From contig OY761615.1 in the NCBI GenBank assembly GCA_963664845.1, positions 1,984,001 to 2,048,000 of the forward strand: 64,000 nucleotides of DNA, in the 5' to 3' direction. The first letter of the stretch is position 1. Each line of letters begins with the position of its first letter. Positions 36,009 through 45,079 of the stretch are shown in pieces. A model generated the notes under the pieces. That model saw only the letters and a program-made list of their open reading frames with translations. It was not told the DNA's origin and did no database searches. The translations under genes were made by a program, and so were the position numbers. The stretch is from CAIYTF01 sp963664845 (GTDB lineage: Bacteria > Bacteroidota > Ignavibacteria > Ignavibacteriales > Ignavibacteriaceae).

Positions 36009-37493
36009 ATGGCTAAACAGACAAACGACGTATTAGAAAAAATTGTATCATTGGCAAAACGCAGAGGCTTTGTATTCCAATCCAGTGAAATTTATGGTGG
36101 TCTGAACGGCTGTTGGGATTACGGTCCGTTGGGTGTTGAGTTACTGAAGAACCTCAAAGAGGAATGGTGGAAATTCATGACCTACCGTGACAACGTTGAA
36201 GGTCTGGACGCATCCATCCTCATGCATCCACGGGTATGGGAAGCATCCGGTCATGTTGAAAATTTCACAGATCCTATGGTTGATTGCAAGCAATGCAAAT
36301 CCCGTTTCCGCGTAGACATTCTCGCCGACTCAATTGCCATTAAAAAGCAACGCAAAACACTCGAGGCAGCAGCGCCCAAATTAGTCAATCATCCGAATTT
36401 TGGCGGTGACGTAAAAGTAAGCAGTTTTGATGATGCCAAAGTATCCGAGTTGTTTAATGCATTGATGGAAGACAAGGACTATAATCTGGCTATCATGGAA
36501 GAGCTGAACTGTCCCCAATGCGGAAACAAAGGCACGTTTACGGTCCCCCGCAATTTTAATCTCATGTTTAAGACATTTGTCGGGCCGGTTGAAGATTCCG
36601 GTTCAGTGGTTTATCTTCGTCCCGAAACGGCACAGGGTATATTTGTAAACTTTTTGAACGTGTACAATTCATCACGTCAAAAAATTCCATTTGGCATTGG
36701 CCAGATTGGCAAAGCATTTCGGAATGAAATCAATACCAAGTATTTTCTGTTCCGCACCCGTGAATTCGAACAGATGGAAATGCAGTTCTTCGTGAATCCA
36801 AATGACGATAAAAAATGGTATGACTATTGGAAAGCTGAACGGTTGGAATGGTTTAGAGGACTTGGCATGAACATGGAAAAAATGCGCTACCATGATCACC
36901 CGGCAAATAAATTAGCCCACTATGCCAAAGAAGCCACGGATATTGAATACGAATTCCCGTTTGGTTGGGGAGAGATCGAAGGGATCCACAACCGTACCAA
37001 TTTCGATTTAAACCGTCATGAAGAATTCTCCGGAAAATCGCAAAAATATTTTGATGAAGAAACGAAAGAGAAATTTACACCATTTATCATCGAAACATCT
37101 GCCGGTGCAAGCCGTTCGTTCATGGCATTCCTGGTTGATGCTTACCGGGAAGAACAGGTGAACGATGAAACCCGCGTGGTACTTAAGCTGCATCCGCGTC
37201 TTGCACCCGTGAAAGCGGCTATCCTTCCATTGGTTAACAAAGACGGAATGCCTGAGTTTTCGCATAAGTTGGAAGCTGACTTGCGAAGCCGATTCAAAGT
37301 ATTCTACGATGACAAGGGTGCGGTCGGCAGAAGATATCGCCGGCAGGATGAAGCAGGAACCCCATTTGCGGTTACGGTGGATACACAAACTCTGCAGGAT
37401 GAAACAGTTACCATTCGTGAGCGTGACTCCATGCAGCAGGAACGGATCGCTTCATCGCGCGTTGCGGAATATTTGTTTGAACGATTGAAATAA
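36009..37493 (+). CDS. glyS: Glycine-tRNA ligase, homodimeric class II
   Basis: 494 residues, the single-chain alpha2 type. The N-terminal AKRRGFVFQSSEIYGGLNG and GCWDYGPLGVELLKNLK are diagnostic. Class II motif 2 is FRNEI...FRTREFEQMEMQFF (about 238-260), motif 3 ETSAGASRSFMAFL (about 362-375). A CxxC pair in VDCKQCKSRF and another in CPQCGNKG form a zinc site. The C-terminal anticodon-binding domain begins LKLHPRLAPVKAAILP. It charges tRNA-Gly with glycine. CAGGAG precedes the ATG. Confidence 0.96.
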   Translation: MAKQTNDVLEKIVSLAKRRGFVFQSSEIYGGLNGCWDYGPLGVELLKNLKEEWWKFMTYRDNVEGLDASILMHPRVWEASGHVENFTDPMVDCKQCKSRFRVDILADSIAIKKQRKTLEAAAPKLVNHPNFGGDVKVSSFDDAKVSELFNALMEDKDYNLAIMEELNCPQCGNKGTFTVPRNFNLMFKTFVGPVEDSGSVVYLRPETAQGIFVNFLNVYNSSRQKIPFGIGQIGKAFRNEINTKYFLFRTREFEQMEMQFFVNPNDDKKWYDYWKAERLEWFRGLGMNMEKMRYHDHPANKLAHYAKEATDIEYEFPFGWGEIEGIHNRTNFDLNRHEEFSGKSQKYFDEETKEKFTPFIIETSAGASRSFMAFLVDAYREEQVNDETRVVLKLHPRLAPVKAAILPLVNKDGMPEFSHKLEADLRSRFKVFYDDKGAVGRRYRRQDEAGTPFAVTVDTQTLQDETVTIRERDSMQQERIASSRVAEYLFERLK

Positions 37494-37708
37494 TACTCCT
37501 TTATCGCAGGCTGTTTGTGTCATATGGCATGACAGGTTTTATGCAGAAAAACCATTGTCTATTGAAATAAAGCGTTAAGCCGACTGACGTACGCTTCGGT
37601 GTTACTATGCTTGTGAAGAGCAAATGGCCCGAAGCGTTTTATGATGGCAGGCAGGAGGGCAGATGGAAACAGCATCGATGAAACTTCAATAATGTAGTTA
37701 AAGAATTA

Positions 37709-39715
37709 ATGACTAAAATTTTGTTTATTATCCTGGCTTTTCAGGCAGTTGTTCTTTTCGCACAAATCCCCAAGGACTCTACACAGAAGAGTATCCGTGC
37801 TGTGGTGAATGACAGCATGCTTACCATTCAGCCTGTGATATCCCAGGACACAACACAAAAAAGTCCGTCCGATTCAACGGTGAAAAAGAAAAAACCGGAA
37901 CCGCTCAACTATGTTTTTGCCAAACCCATGAACGGGAATTCACTTTTCCTCAACGACAGTACCTTCCTTTGGAATGACTATCGGTATACTGGAGATTTTA
38001 TTAATTCTTTTCCAGGTTATTTTGTTCATAGTCTGGGAACGCTCGGTCAGCCGGAAGAAGTGGTGCTCTATGGACAGGGTAACGGGAATGTAAGCTACTT
38101 CCAGGATGGTATGCCCCTGAATCACTATCCGCAAAATTATTTCGATCTCAACAAACTCGCCACGGAAGCAATTGACTCTGTTGAGTTGGTGCCTCTTTCT
38201 CGTTCGTTCCTGTTTGGCGCAGAGAATAATTCAGTTTCACTAAATGCACAATCGTCATTTCGTATTTCCCGTGCTCCCTATACACGGGTTAAATTCTATC
38301 AGGGTCCGGATGGTGAAGGCATGATTGATGCGCAATTGCATCAGCAGGCATATCATAAACTGAATGTCTTTTTTAATCTGAACAACCGCAAGAAAGATGC
38401 CGGTTATATAAACAGCGGTTACAGTTCGTGGATTGTAAAGTTAGGATTGTCCTATCCGGTTATTGACAGTCTGTTGACCATTTCAACAGAATACTCGTAT
38501 CATCGGACTATCACAAATTTATGGGGTGGTGTGAACTATGACTCGCTGGTATTAAGGTATGGCAGGGTTGCTCAGACAGCCATTTATGACCCTCTTTATG
38601 CAACTCCCCTTTTTTGGTTCAACACTGCAAAAGAACAAAACAACAATTATGCAGTTAAGATCAACTCACTTCTTTTGGATGGACAGCCCGGATCACTACG
38701 CTTTTATTATAATGAGAGTTTCAATGAAATCCGGCTCAACGACCAACTTGCTCCACCAAGCAGCAGGCAACTTTTAACAAATCTTACTGATCATTTGATG
38801 GGTATATCATTCACCCAGCAATTGAAATTTAAGGATTTCAATCTTGCTCTTGCCGGTGGATTGGAAAAATGGAATTCGAACAATATGTTTTTTCTCAACT
38901 ATCAAAATGAAAAACGTGCCTATGCCTCAGGCGTTGCCTCCTTCGCCATGTTCGACTCTTCTATCACCCCGGCATTGTTTATTAAGTATTTGCACAAGGA
39001 AAATGCAGCCTTTCCCGGGACAGGTGCCGATGTTTCCATCCGGTTATCAGCTAACCTGAAGCTCTATGGTGGTCTATCCAGATATTCGCAAAGCTATACC
39101 GACAGCAAGATTGCAGTAAATAATGTTGAGGCACGGCTCGAGGGAACTTATTCTTTTGGTGAGTTTAGCTTCTCGGCATACAGAACAAAACCTGAATCAA
39201 CTAGATTTCAAAACCTGTATGTTTGGCTGGCTGATTCAATAGCACAAATACAGGCTCCGGTTGGTGTCGCTGATATTTCCGGATTGCATCTGGCTGTTTC
39301 CACGACTTATCGTTTTATTCTTGCTGATGCTTCAGTGAACTATTTTAAGGAGAACGGGCAAACAAATAATGAACAGACGCTTCCGCAACTGAGCGGCACC
39401 ATGGGCGCTTACTATAGGGGAATTCATTTCGATTCCGCCTTGCATGTTAAAGCCGGGTTTAATGCCTCGTTTGGTACGTCATTTCATCCACGGGCATATG
39501 ACCTCTTTTATACCCGGACCTATTCGTATTCAGGAACCACCAAGAGTTCATTATATTTTATCCTGAATTTCACGGCCGTGGGTGAAATTAAAAAATCCGC
39601 ACTTGTCTATTTTACTTGGGAAAATCTGTTTGACTACCAATATATCGTGGTTCCGTATTATCCCATGGCACGGCGTGGAATACGGTTTGGTCTTGCCTGG
39701 GATCTTTTCAATTAA
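37709..39715 (+). CDS. TonB-dependent-receptor-like outer-membrane protein
   Basis: 668 residues with a signal peptide (MTKILFIILAFQAVVLFAQ). A Thr/Ser/Lys-rich linker leads to a plug-like domain (about 85-190: FINSFPGYFVHSLGTLGQPE, then FQDGMPLNHY and AIDSVELVPLSRS). A beta barrel follows and ends WENLFDYQYIV...FGLAWDLFN with the terminal aromatic Bam signal. There is no obvious TonB box or carboxypeptidase-like N-terminal domain, so energised transport is uncertain. It starts an envelope gene run with yidD six bases downstream. Confidence 0.75.
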   Translation: MTKILFIILAFQAVVLFAQIPKDSTQKSIRAVVNDSMLTIQPVISQDTTQKSPSDSTVKKKKPEPLNYVFAKPMNGNSLFLNDSTFLWNDYRYTGDFINSFPGYFVHSLGTLGQPEEVVLYGQGNGNVSYFQDGMPLNHYPQNYFDLNKLATEAIDSVELVPLSRSFLFGAENNSVSLNAQSSFRISRAPYTRVKFYQGPDGEGMIDAQLHQQAYHKLNVFFNLNNRKKDAGYINSGYSSWIVKLGLSYPVIDSLLTISTEYSYHRTITNLWGGVNYDSLVLRYGRVAQTAIYDPLYATPLFWFNTAKEQNNNYAVKINSLLLDGQPGSLRFYYNESFNEIRLNDQLAPPSSRQLLTNLTDHLMGISFTQQLKFKDFNLALAGGLEKWNSNNMFFLNYQNEKRAYASGVASFAMFDSSITPALFIKYLHKENAAFPGTGADVSIRLSANLKLYGGLSRYSQSYTDSKIAVNNVEARLEGTYSFGEFSFSAYRTKPESTRFQNLYVWLADSIAQIQAPVGVADISGLHLAVSTTYRFILADASVNYFKENGQTNNEQTLPQLSGTMGAYYRGIHFDSALHVKAGFNASFGTSFHPRAYDLFYTRTYSYSGTTKSSLYFILNFTAVGEIKKSALVYFTWENLFDYQYIVVPYYPMARRGIRFGLAWDLFN

Positions 39716-39721
39716 ACGGCA

Positions 39722-40132
39722 ATGCACTTTTCCTCAATGCGTATTGGTTTGTTTGTTTTCTTTTTGTTTATCTCACTCCATGCACAGAGCCAGGCTCCCG
39801 TCGAAAAGTGGGGAGCGCAACAGGTGCATTATGCGGGCCCTGCATCCGTTGAAGCTCATGAGACTGCTGTCAATGCATCCATTCTGAACTACACCTCAAA
39901 GGTATATCACGTACTAATTTCCGAAGCTGATGGCGACCGGTGCCCCTTCATCCCAACCTGTTCAGGCTTTTTTGTTGAATCCGTACACAAAACAAATTTC
40001 CTGCAGGGACTTTGCATGTTCGCAGATCGCTTTACACGGGATGCGAATCCGGTTAACAGGGAAGAAAACTACCGGTTTGATGTGAAGCATAGGCGTTTTG
40101 CCGACCCGGTTCAAAAATATATTTTGCGGTAA
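39722..40132 (+). CDS. yidD: YidD-family protein with an added export signal
   Basis: 136 residues; standard YidD is 70-90. The YidD core spans about 60-110: VYHVLISEADGDRCPFIPTC (Cys74, Cys80) followed by SGFFVESVHKTNFLQGL and ADRFTRDANP. YidD normally sits on the inner face of the cytoplasmic membrane and helps YidC-mediated insertion. This copy has a clear signal-peptide-like start (MRIGLFVFFLFISLHAQSQ, using Met6), which would place it in the periplasm or membrane. It lies between a TonB-receptor-like gene and two paralogous membrane proteins, not near yidC or rnpA. Function of an exported form is unknown. Confidence 0.8.
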   Translation: MHFSSMRIGLFVFFLFISLHAQSQAPVEKWGAQQVHYAGPASVEAHETAVNASILNYTSKVYHVLISEADGDRCPFIPTCSGFFVESVHKTNFLQGLCMFADRFTRDANPVNREENYRFDVKHRRFADPVQKYILR

Positions 40133-40148
40133 ACAGCGTAACAAGGCA

Positions 40149-41045
40149 ATGCAGAACAGAAGACACGATTCGTTTTGGCTAACTCTTGTTTTCCCTGTTG
40201 TTTTGCTTGTGTTCCCCTTTTCAGTTTATTTCCCACAGTCGGCTAATCCGTTTCACTCGGACGCAGAACGAAAAGCATTTGCCTCGTTTCTGTTTAACAA
40301 GGGGGACTATCTCCGTGCACGCTTTGAATGGGAATCGCTTTCATCCGGTTCGCTCAACGATACAGTACGTCTCCGGCTAGCCTATAGCTGCATTAAAGCA
40401 AATGATTTCAAGTCAGCGCTGGCACAACTCGCATTGATTAATGACACTCTTGCAAAACGTGACGTTCGGAATTATCTTCTGAGAAATTGGTTTGAGAATG
40501 GCGATTATGAACAACTGACGACATACGTTAGTCACGGTCAAACTGAAAGCGGATTCCACAGCACGGAAATGCCGCCTCTTGTTTCTGTGGCAAGGTTGCT
40601 TTCCGGCAATACACAGAATTATTCTCCTTCCTCATTTGCAACAGTAGCAGACAATGAACGGGAGATGCTTCTTGCAATGCAGAAAAAGCTTACTGAACCG
40701 GCAGGTAAAAGTGTTTGGGGTGCAGCTCTGCTTTCAACAGTTGTTCCGGGACTGGGGAAGATATATACCGGTAAAACCGGTGATGGTATTACTGCGGCTA
40801 TTGTGACCGGTTTGTTGGGTTTTCTGGCTGTTGACAATTTTAACAACGGTCATAACTTCCGCGGTTATGTGTTCTCTGTTGCCGGAGCGGTGTTTTACGC
40901 GGGAAATATTTATGGTTCAGCGGCTTCTGCCCAGATAGTCAATGAAGAAGAAATGCAGAGTGCAAGAGAGCGACTGAGCGATTATGTCAAGGCCCGCAAT
41001 TGCTTTCTGGAACCAGCTTCCATTCCGTTGGGAGGCCGCCAATGA
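40149..41045 (+). CDS. TPR-like membrane protein with PGLGKIYTG motif, paralogue 1
   Basis: 298 residues from the ATG at 40149; the earlier ATG overlaps yidD. An N-terminal hydrophobic segment (LTLVFPVVLLVFPFSVYF) is a signal or anchor. Residues about 40-130 are TPR-like helices (LFNKGDYLRARFEWESLS). About residues 195-265 hold the motif LLSTVVPGLGKIYTGKTGDG and two membrane helices, as in DUF5683-type proteins. The next gene has the same layout (LFSAILPGAGQFYTGHY), so the two are paralogues. Its TGA overlaps the next ATG. Function unknown; envelope location likely. Confidence 0.7.
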   Translation: MQNRRHDSFWLTLVFPVVLLVFPFSVYFPQSANPFHSDAERKAFASFLFNKGDYLRARFEWESLSSGSLNDTVRLRLAYSCIKANDFKSALAQLALINDTLAKRDVRNYLLRNWFENGDYEQLTTYVSHGQTESGFHSTEMPPLVSVARLLSGNTQNYSPSSFATVADNEREMLLAMQKKLTEPAGKSVWGAALLSTVVPGLGKIYTGKTGDGITAAIVTGLLGFLAVDNFNNGHNFRGYVFSVAGAVFYAGNIYGSAASAQIVNEEEMQSARERLSDYVKARNCFLEPASIPLGGRQ

Positions 41046-41875
41046 AAAGAATATTGCTGTTGATAGTGTTGTTGAGTACGAACATTCTTGTCTTTGCACA
41101 GCAATTGGAGGCACCGGCCAGCCGGCAAAAGGATTTAGCAGATCAATTATTCAGCAGCGGAAACTACTTTGATGCCGTTACTGAATATGAACGGCTTCTC
41201 TTTTTTGACAGCACCGAAGTGTATGAATGCAGTGCTTTATGCAGGATTGGGCTCAGCTATCGTGCCGGTGGGAAATTTGAAGAAGCGGAAGCTTATTTCA
41301 ATAAAGCCATACGGGCAGCAGGAAGCAGATCAGTGGCAGATTCCATCCGACTGGAGCTGATAAAAACAACAATTTTGCACCATGATTATGGAACCGCGTT
41401 TAATGTCATAAAACAATATGAGGCATCATCATCCCGCACAAGTGTGGCGAACTATTGGCGGGGTTGGGCGACAATGTTTATGGATGACTGGGAAAAGGCC
41501 GCTGATTATTTTTCCAAAGCCGACAGTGCAGTTTTTTTGCAACAATTTTGCAGGGATGTGGCACAGAAAAAATATAGTCGTAATTTAGCAGAATTATTTT
41601 CTGCAATTTTACCTGGCGCAGGACAGTTTTATACCGGGCATTACACACAATCCGCAGTATCATTCGGTTGGAATGCACTTTGGGGCTACCTCATGGTAAA
41701 AGCATTTGTGGCCGACCGCGTCTTCGATGGCGTTGCTACGGGGAGCCTGCTTTGGGCGCGTTTCTATAGTGGCGGTTTCCAGGCGGCGGGAAGTTTGGCT
41801 GATGAAAAAAATAAAGAAATATATACTGAATCATTACTATTTTTAGAGCGTGAGTATAAAGGAATTAAACCATGA
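41042..41875 (+). CDS. TPR-like membrane protein with PGAGQFYTG motif, paralogue 2
   Basis: 277 residues from the ATG at 41042, which gives a clean signal peptide (MKRILLLIVLLSTNILVFAQ); GGAGG lies upstream. TPR-like helices (LFSSGNYFDAVTEYERLLFF, SYRAGGKFEEAEAYF) fill the middle. The C-terminal third has LFSAILPGAGQFYTGHYTQS and membrane helices (NALWGYLMVKAFV). It overlaps its paralogue at the start and the ACT gene at the stop (both ATGA), so three genes are translationally coupled. Function unknown. Confidence 0.7.
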   Translation: MKRILLLIVLLSTNILVFAQQLEAPASRQKDLADQLFSSGNYFDAVTEYERLLFFDSTEVYECSALCRIGLSYRAGGKFEEAEAYFNKAIRAAGSRSVADSIRLELIKTTILHHDYGTAFNVIKQYEASSSRTSVANYWRGWATMFMDDWEKAADYFSKADSAVFLQQFCRDVAQKKYSRNLAELFSAILPGAGQFYTGHYTQSAVSFGWNALWGYLMVKAFVADRVFDGVATGSLLWARFYSGGFQAAGSLADEKNKEIYTESLLFLEREYKGIKP

Positions 41876-42294
41876 CGTATCCTGAAGAGAAAATCCGGGA
41901 ATTGGCAATTGAAGCAATCAATCAACTTGGTGAGAACGCCTCTCCCGAGGCTATTGCTGCATTTATTGAGCAACGGGTGTCCGCGGAATCATCCACTCCG
42001 GTAACCTTTGACATGAAAGCCGGAGAACGGGTCATTCTTACTTCATTCGGAATGAACCATCCCGGTGTTGTCGCATCCATCTCCGGATTATTGAGCCAGA
42101 ACAACTGTGATATTCTTGATGTGTCACAAAAGATCATGCAGGAATTTTTCACCATGATAATGCTACTTGATTTGACCCGTGCTTCTGTTAACCTGAAGGA
42201 ATTGCAGGATCAAATGAAGGAACTGTCACAGAAATTAAACATAAAGATATATCTCCAGCACGAAGACATATTCCGGCAAATGCATCGTGTATGA
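41872..42294 (+). CDS. ACT-domain protein (UPF0237-like)
   Basis: 140 residues. A short helical N-terminus (EEKIRELAIEAINQLGENAS) precedes one ACT domain from about residue 53: VILTSFGMNHPGVVASISGL, then NNCDILDVSQKIMQEFFTMI. This matches stand-alone regulatory ACT proteins such as UPF0237, thought to sense amino acids or small ligands. It is coupled to the upstream membrane protein by an ATGA overlap. The combination with envelope genes is unexplained. Confidence 0.85.
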   Translation: MTYPEEKIRELAIEAINQLGENASPEAIAAFIEQRVSAESSTPVTFDMKAGERVILTSFGMNHPGVVASISGLLSQNNCDILDVSQKIMQEFFTMIMLLDLTRASVNLKELQDQMKELSQKLNIKIYLQHEDIFRQMHRV

Positions 42295-42393
42295 CCCCAG
42301 ATCGAAGTCGATATTAATGATTACGCTGAATACCAGTTCGTGTAACACTAAATGCTCAGATTAATGACCTGTCTCCTCAAGGGTTGCTGATTT

Positions 42394-43386
42394 ATGCCTG
42401 TTGAGAGGAGCAAACCGCTGATCAGTATTATCTGTCCGGTATATAATGAAATAGGCTTTATCGATCGCCTGGTGAAATTTATTGTCAGTGCTCATCCGGA
42501 CGCCAAGGAATGCATATTTGCCGATGGCGGTTCAACCGACGGCACGCTGCAAGTGCTGCAAAAATATGCCATGCAATATCCTGATATCATCAGAGTTATT
42601 CATAATCCTCAAAAATTTGTTCCACATGCGTTGAATCTGGCTGTCAGAAAATGCCGTGCCGACAAAATTTGCACCATCAACGCGCATTCCCTCTATGCAG
42701 AAGATTATTTTGAGCAGTTGTTGAAAACATTTACTGAAACCGGAGCTGGCATTGTCGGTGGGCAAACACGTTCAGCCGGAGTAACAATTATACAACGTGT
42801 GACCGCAAAAGTACTTGCCTCTGCATTGGGTTCAGGGAACCGCAAGACCCGGAACGAAGAATTTCGGGGGTTTACTGACTATGTTCGCTTTGGTGCTTTG
42901 AAAAAAGAAATTTTTACTGCTGTTGGCAATTTTGACGAGGAACTCATCCGCAATTATGATGAAGAGTTCTTCTTTCGTGCAAAACGTAATGGGTTTACCA
43001 TTTATTCAAATCCCGATATCAGGCTTTGGCACTATCCGCAGAAGACTATCTCGGGTGTGTTCAGACAATATTACCAGTATGGATTTTTCAAACCGCTGGT
43101 CTCTTTCAAGGAAAAGTCAGAGATAAAATTACGTCATGTTATCCCGGCCCTGTTCGCTACCTATTTGCTGACAATTCCACTCTGTCTTCTTTCCAAATGG
43201 TATTTTCTCCCCCTTGCGGTTTATTTCGGTTTATTGCTCTGCTTTTCCGTTAAACTTGGGAAGGGGTTCAAAGAAACTCTGCTTTTACCTGTAATCTTTG
43301 CAACCATTCATATGGCGTACGGATTAGGTTATATGGCAGGACTTCCCACTGCCGCAGCAAAGAAAACACCGCGCGAAAAACAGTAA
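42394..43386 (+). CDS. GT2-family glycosyltransferase with C-terminal membrane helices
   Basis: 330 residues. The GT-A domain starts ISIICPVYNEIGFIDRLV (about 10-27) with the nucleotide-sugar motif FADGGSTDGTLQVL (about 41-54). The acceptor region includes YDEEFFFRAKRNGF. Two or three membrane helices follow after about 240 (LFATYLLTIPLCLLSKWYF). Relatives make exopolysaccharide such as succinoglycan. The acceptor is unknown. It follows the ACT gene by about 100 bases and may be the last gene of the run. Confidence 0.88.
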   Translation: MPVERSKPLISIICPVYNEIGFIDRLVKFIVSAHPDAKECIFADGGSTDGTLQVLQKYAMQYPDIIRVIHNPQKFVPHALNLAVRKCRADKICTINAHSLYAEDYFEQLLKTFTETGAGIVGGQTRSAGVTIIQRVTAKVLASALGSGNRKTRNEEFRGFTDYVRFGALKKEIFTAVGNFDEELIRNYDEEFFFRAKRNGFTIYSNPDIRLWHYPQKTISGVFRQYYQYGFFKPLVSFKEKSEIKLRHVIPALFATYLLTIPLCLLSKWYFLPLAVYFGLLLCFSVKLGKGFKETLLLPVIFATIHMAYGLGYMAGLPTAAAKKTPREKQ

Positions 43387-43445
43387 ACCCATATTAATTC
43401 CAATGAAGGATCATGGCAGAATAAAATTGCCTGTCAATTTTCCGG

Positions 43446-43476
43446 TTGTCCGCGTTATCAGAGATACCTAACTTTG
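43446..43476 (+). promoter_or_regulatory. ada promoter
   Basis: TTGTCC (43446-43451), 17-base spacer, TAACTTTG (43469-43476), a perfect TAnnTTTG box. It ends 24 bases before the ada ATG. In E. coli, methylated Ada activates its own promoter; no A-box was identified here. Confidence 0.65.
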
Positions 43477-43500
43477 CAATAAAACAAAGTGAATATTGCT

Positions 43501-44535
43501 ATGACAGATGACGTAAAATATCAGGCACTGCTCAATAAAGACAGTTCTTTTGAAGGTCTCTTCTGGGTCGCGGTGAAGACCACCGGAATATTCTGCCGTC
43601 CTTCCTGTACAGCCCGGAAACCCAAACGCGAGAACGTAGAATTTTTTGATTCATCAAAGGATGCAATTCTGCACGGATATAAACCCTGCAAAATTTGTAC
43701 GCCTCTTGAAAAACTTGGTGAGACTCCGCACGCGATTAAACAATTGCTCGATGAACTGAATGAAGATCCCTATACAAAATTTAAGGATTATGACCTGCGG
43801 CAGCGGGGTGTCGATCCAGCCACCCTCAGGCGCTGGTTCCAGAAAAACCACGGAATCACCTTCCACGGTTATCAGCGGATGTTGCGCGTTAACACAGCCT
43901 ATAAGAAAATCAAAGAGGGGGAGTCGGTGTCGGCTGCGGCATTCGATTCCGGATTCGAATCATTGAGCGGCTTTCAGGACTCTTTCAAAACACTGGTCGG
44001 ATTCTCGCCGTCCAAAAGCAAAACGCAGGGCGTAATAGATATTACCCGGTTTGAAACTGTGCTTGGCCCTATGTTCGCAGCGGCTACGGAAAAAGGAATT
44101 TGCCTGCTCGAATTTTCAGACCGGCGTATGCTTGAAACGCAATTGAAGACATTATCAAAACTGCTCAATGCTTCCATCATTCAGGGAACGAACAAACATT
44201 TCGCATTGCTGCAGGAACAGTTGCATGAATATTTTGCAGGTTCCAGAAAAATATTTAATTTGCCCTTGTTCACCCCGGGAACAGAATTTCAAAATAAAGT
44301 GTGGACGGAACTGCAGAAAATTCCGTATGGCACAACACGGTCCTATGAGGCGCAGGCAGAAGCTATCGGCAAACCTGCCGGAGTCAGGGCTGTTGCCAAC
44401 GCAAACGGACAGAACAGAATTGCAATTATTATTCCCTGTCATCGTGTAATAGGGAAGGATGGTCATTTGACCGGCTACGGCGGAGGGTTGTGGCGCAAGC
44501 AATGGCTGCTTGATTTGGAAAACAAAAACAAATAA
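43501..44535 (+). CDS. ada: Bifunctional Ada: alkyl-phosphotriester sensor and O6-methylguanine-DNA methyltransferase
   Basis: 344 residues from the ATG at 43501; a GTG four codons earlier is possible. The N-terminal zinc domain has Cys32, Cys36 (FCRPSC), Cys63 and Cys66 (CKIC). An AraC-type HTH follows (about 85-175: LRRWFQKNHGITFHGYQRML, GFESLSGFQDSFKTLVGFSP). The C-terminal methyltransferase carries the acceptor Cys313 in IIPCHRVIG. Methyl transfer to the N-terminal cysteine turns Ada into an activator. A VOC protein gene follows 10 bases later, probably in the same operon. Confidence 0.94.
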   Translation: MTDDVKYQALLNKDSSFEGLFWVAVKTTGIFCRPSCTARKPKRENVEFFDSSKDAILHGYKPCKICTPLEKLGETPHAIKQLLDELNEDPYTKFKDYDLRQRGVDPATLRRWFQKNHGITFHGYQRMLRVNTAYKKIKEGESVSAAAFDSGFESLSGFQDSFKTLVGFSPSKSKTQGVIDITRFETVLGPMFAAATEKGICLLEFSDRRMLETQLKTLSKLLNASIIQGTNKHFALLQEQLHEYFAGSRKIFNLPLFTPGTEFQNKVWTELQKIPYGTTRSYEAQAEAIGKPAGVRAVANANGQNRIAIIIPCHRVIGKDGHLTGYGGGLWRKQWLLDLENKNK

Positions 44536-44545
44536 AGGAAGATTT

Positions 44546-44923
44546 GTGGAGAGTTTGACCCCGAATATTTTTGTAAGAGACATGGAACGATCAATAACGT
44601 TTTATGAGACGCTGGGATTTCAGTTGACTATGCATGTGCCCGATGAAAAGCCATACGTTTGGGCGATGCTTTCCTGTGGCAGCGTAAGCATGATGATTCA
44701 AAGCTTTGAAAGTCTGGGAACGGAACTTCCCGAGATTGACCGGACCCAAAACGGAGGTTCACTCCTGATGTATATCAGAACCACAGGGATCAGGGCATTC
44801 TTCGAGTCCATTAAGAACAAAGTGGAGGTAGTGAAGGGTTTGGAGAAAACCTTCTATGGCGCCACAGAATTTACCGTCAAAGATGCTGACGGATTTCTGC
44901 TCACGTTTGCGGAGGATGAATAA
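44546..44923 (+). CDS. VOC (glyoxalase/bleomycin resistance) family protein
   Basis: 125 residues starting with GTG at 44546, which follows an AAAGGAAG Shine-Dalgarno; an upstream start would run into ada. Two beta-alpha-beta-beta-beta modules are visible: NIFVRDMERSITFYETLGF near the start and FYGATEFTVKDADGFLLTF at the end. VOC proteins bind a metal or sequester drugs; the acidic and histidine ligands are only partly evident, so enzyme versus binding protein is open. Co-transcription with ada hints at a damage or xenobiotic response. Confidence 0.82.
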   Translation: MESLTPNIFVRDMERSITFYETLGFQLTMHVPDEKPYVWAMLSCGSVSMMIQSFESLGTELPEIDRTQNGGSLLMYIRTTGIRAFFESIKNKVEVVKGLEKTFYGATEFTVKDADGFLLTFAEDE

Positions 44924-45021
44924 TTACTGGTAGAAATGCATCTGCTTAAATTAATTTGAATTTTAAAGACATTGCATGTATGACCCGAAATTTGCTTTGG
45001 TTTTTTTAGCTACAGAACAAT

Positions 45022-45053
45022 AAAAAAGGCCATTAGTATTTAAACCATTGGCC
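45022..45053 (-). terminator. Possible terminator of the subtilase gene
   Basis: On the minus strand, GGCCA (45053-45049) and TGGCC (45032-45028) can pair, followed by six T. The stem is short with a long loop, so this is tentative. Confidence 0.4.
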
Positions 45054-45079
45054 ATCAGTTTTGAATTATTCACGCCGCA

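Noticed and set aside
39722..40132. Haemolysin, as YidD proteins are sometimes labelled
   Set aside because: The haemolytic label is an old annotation of the YidD family; nothing in the sequence supports a toxin.
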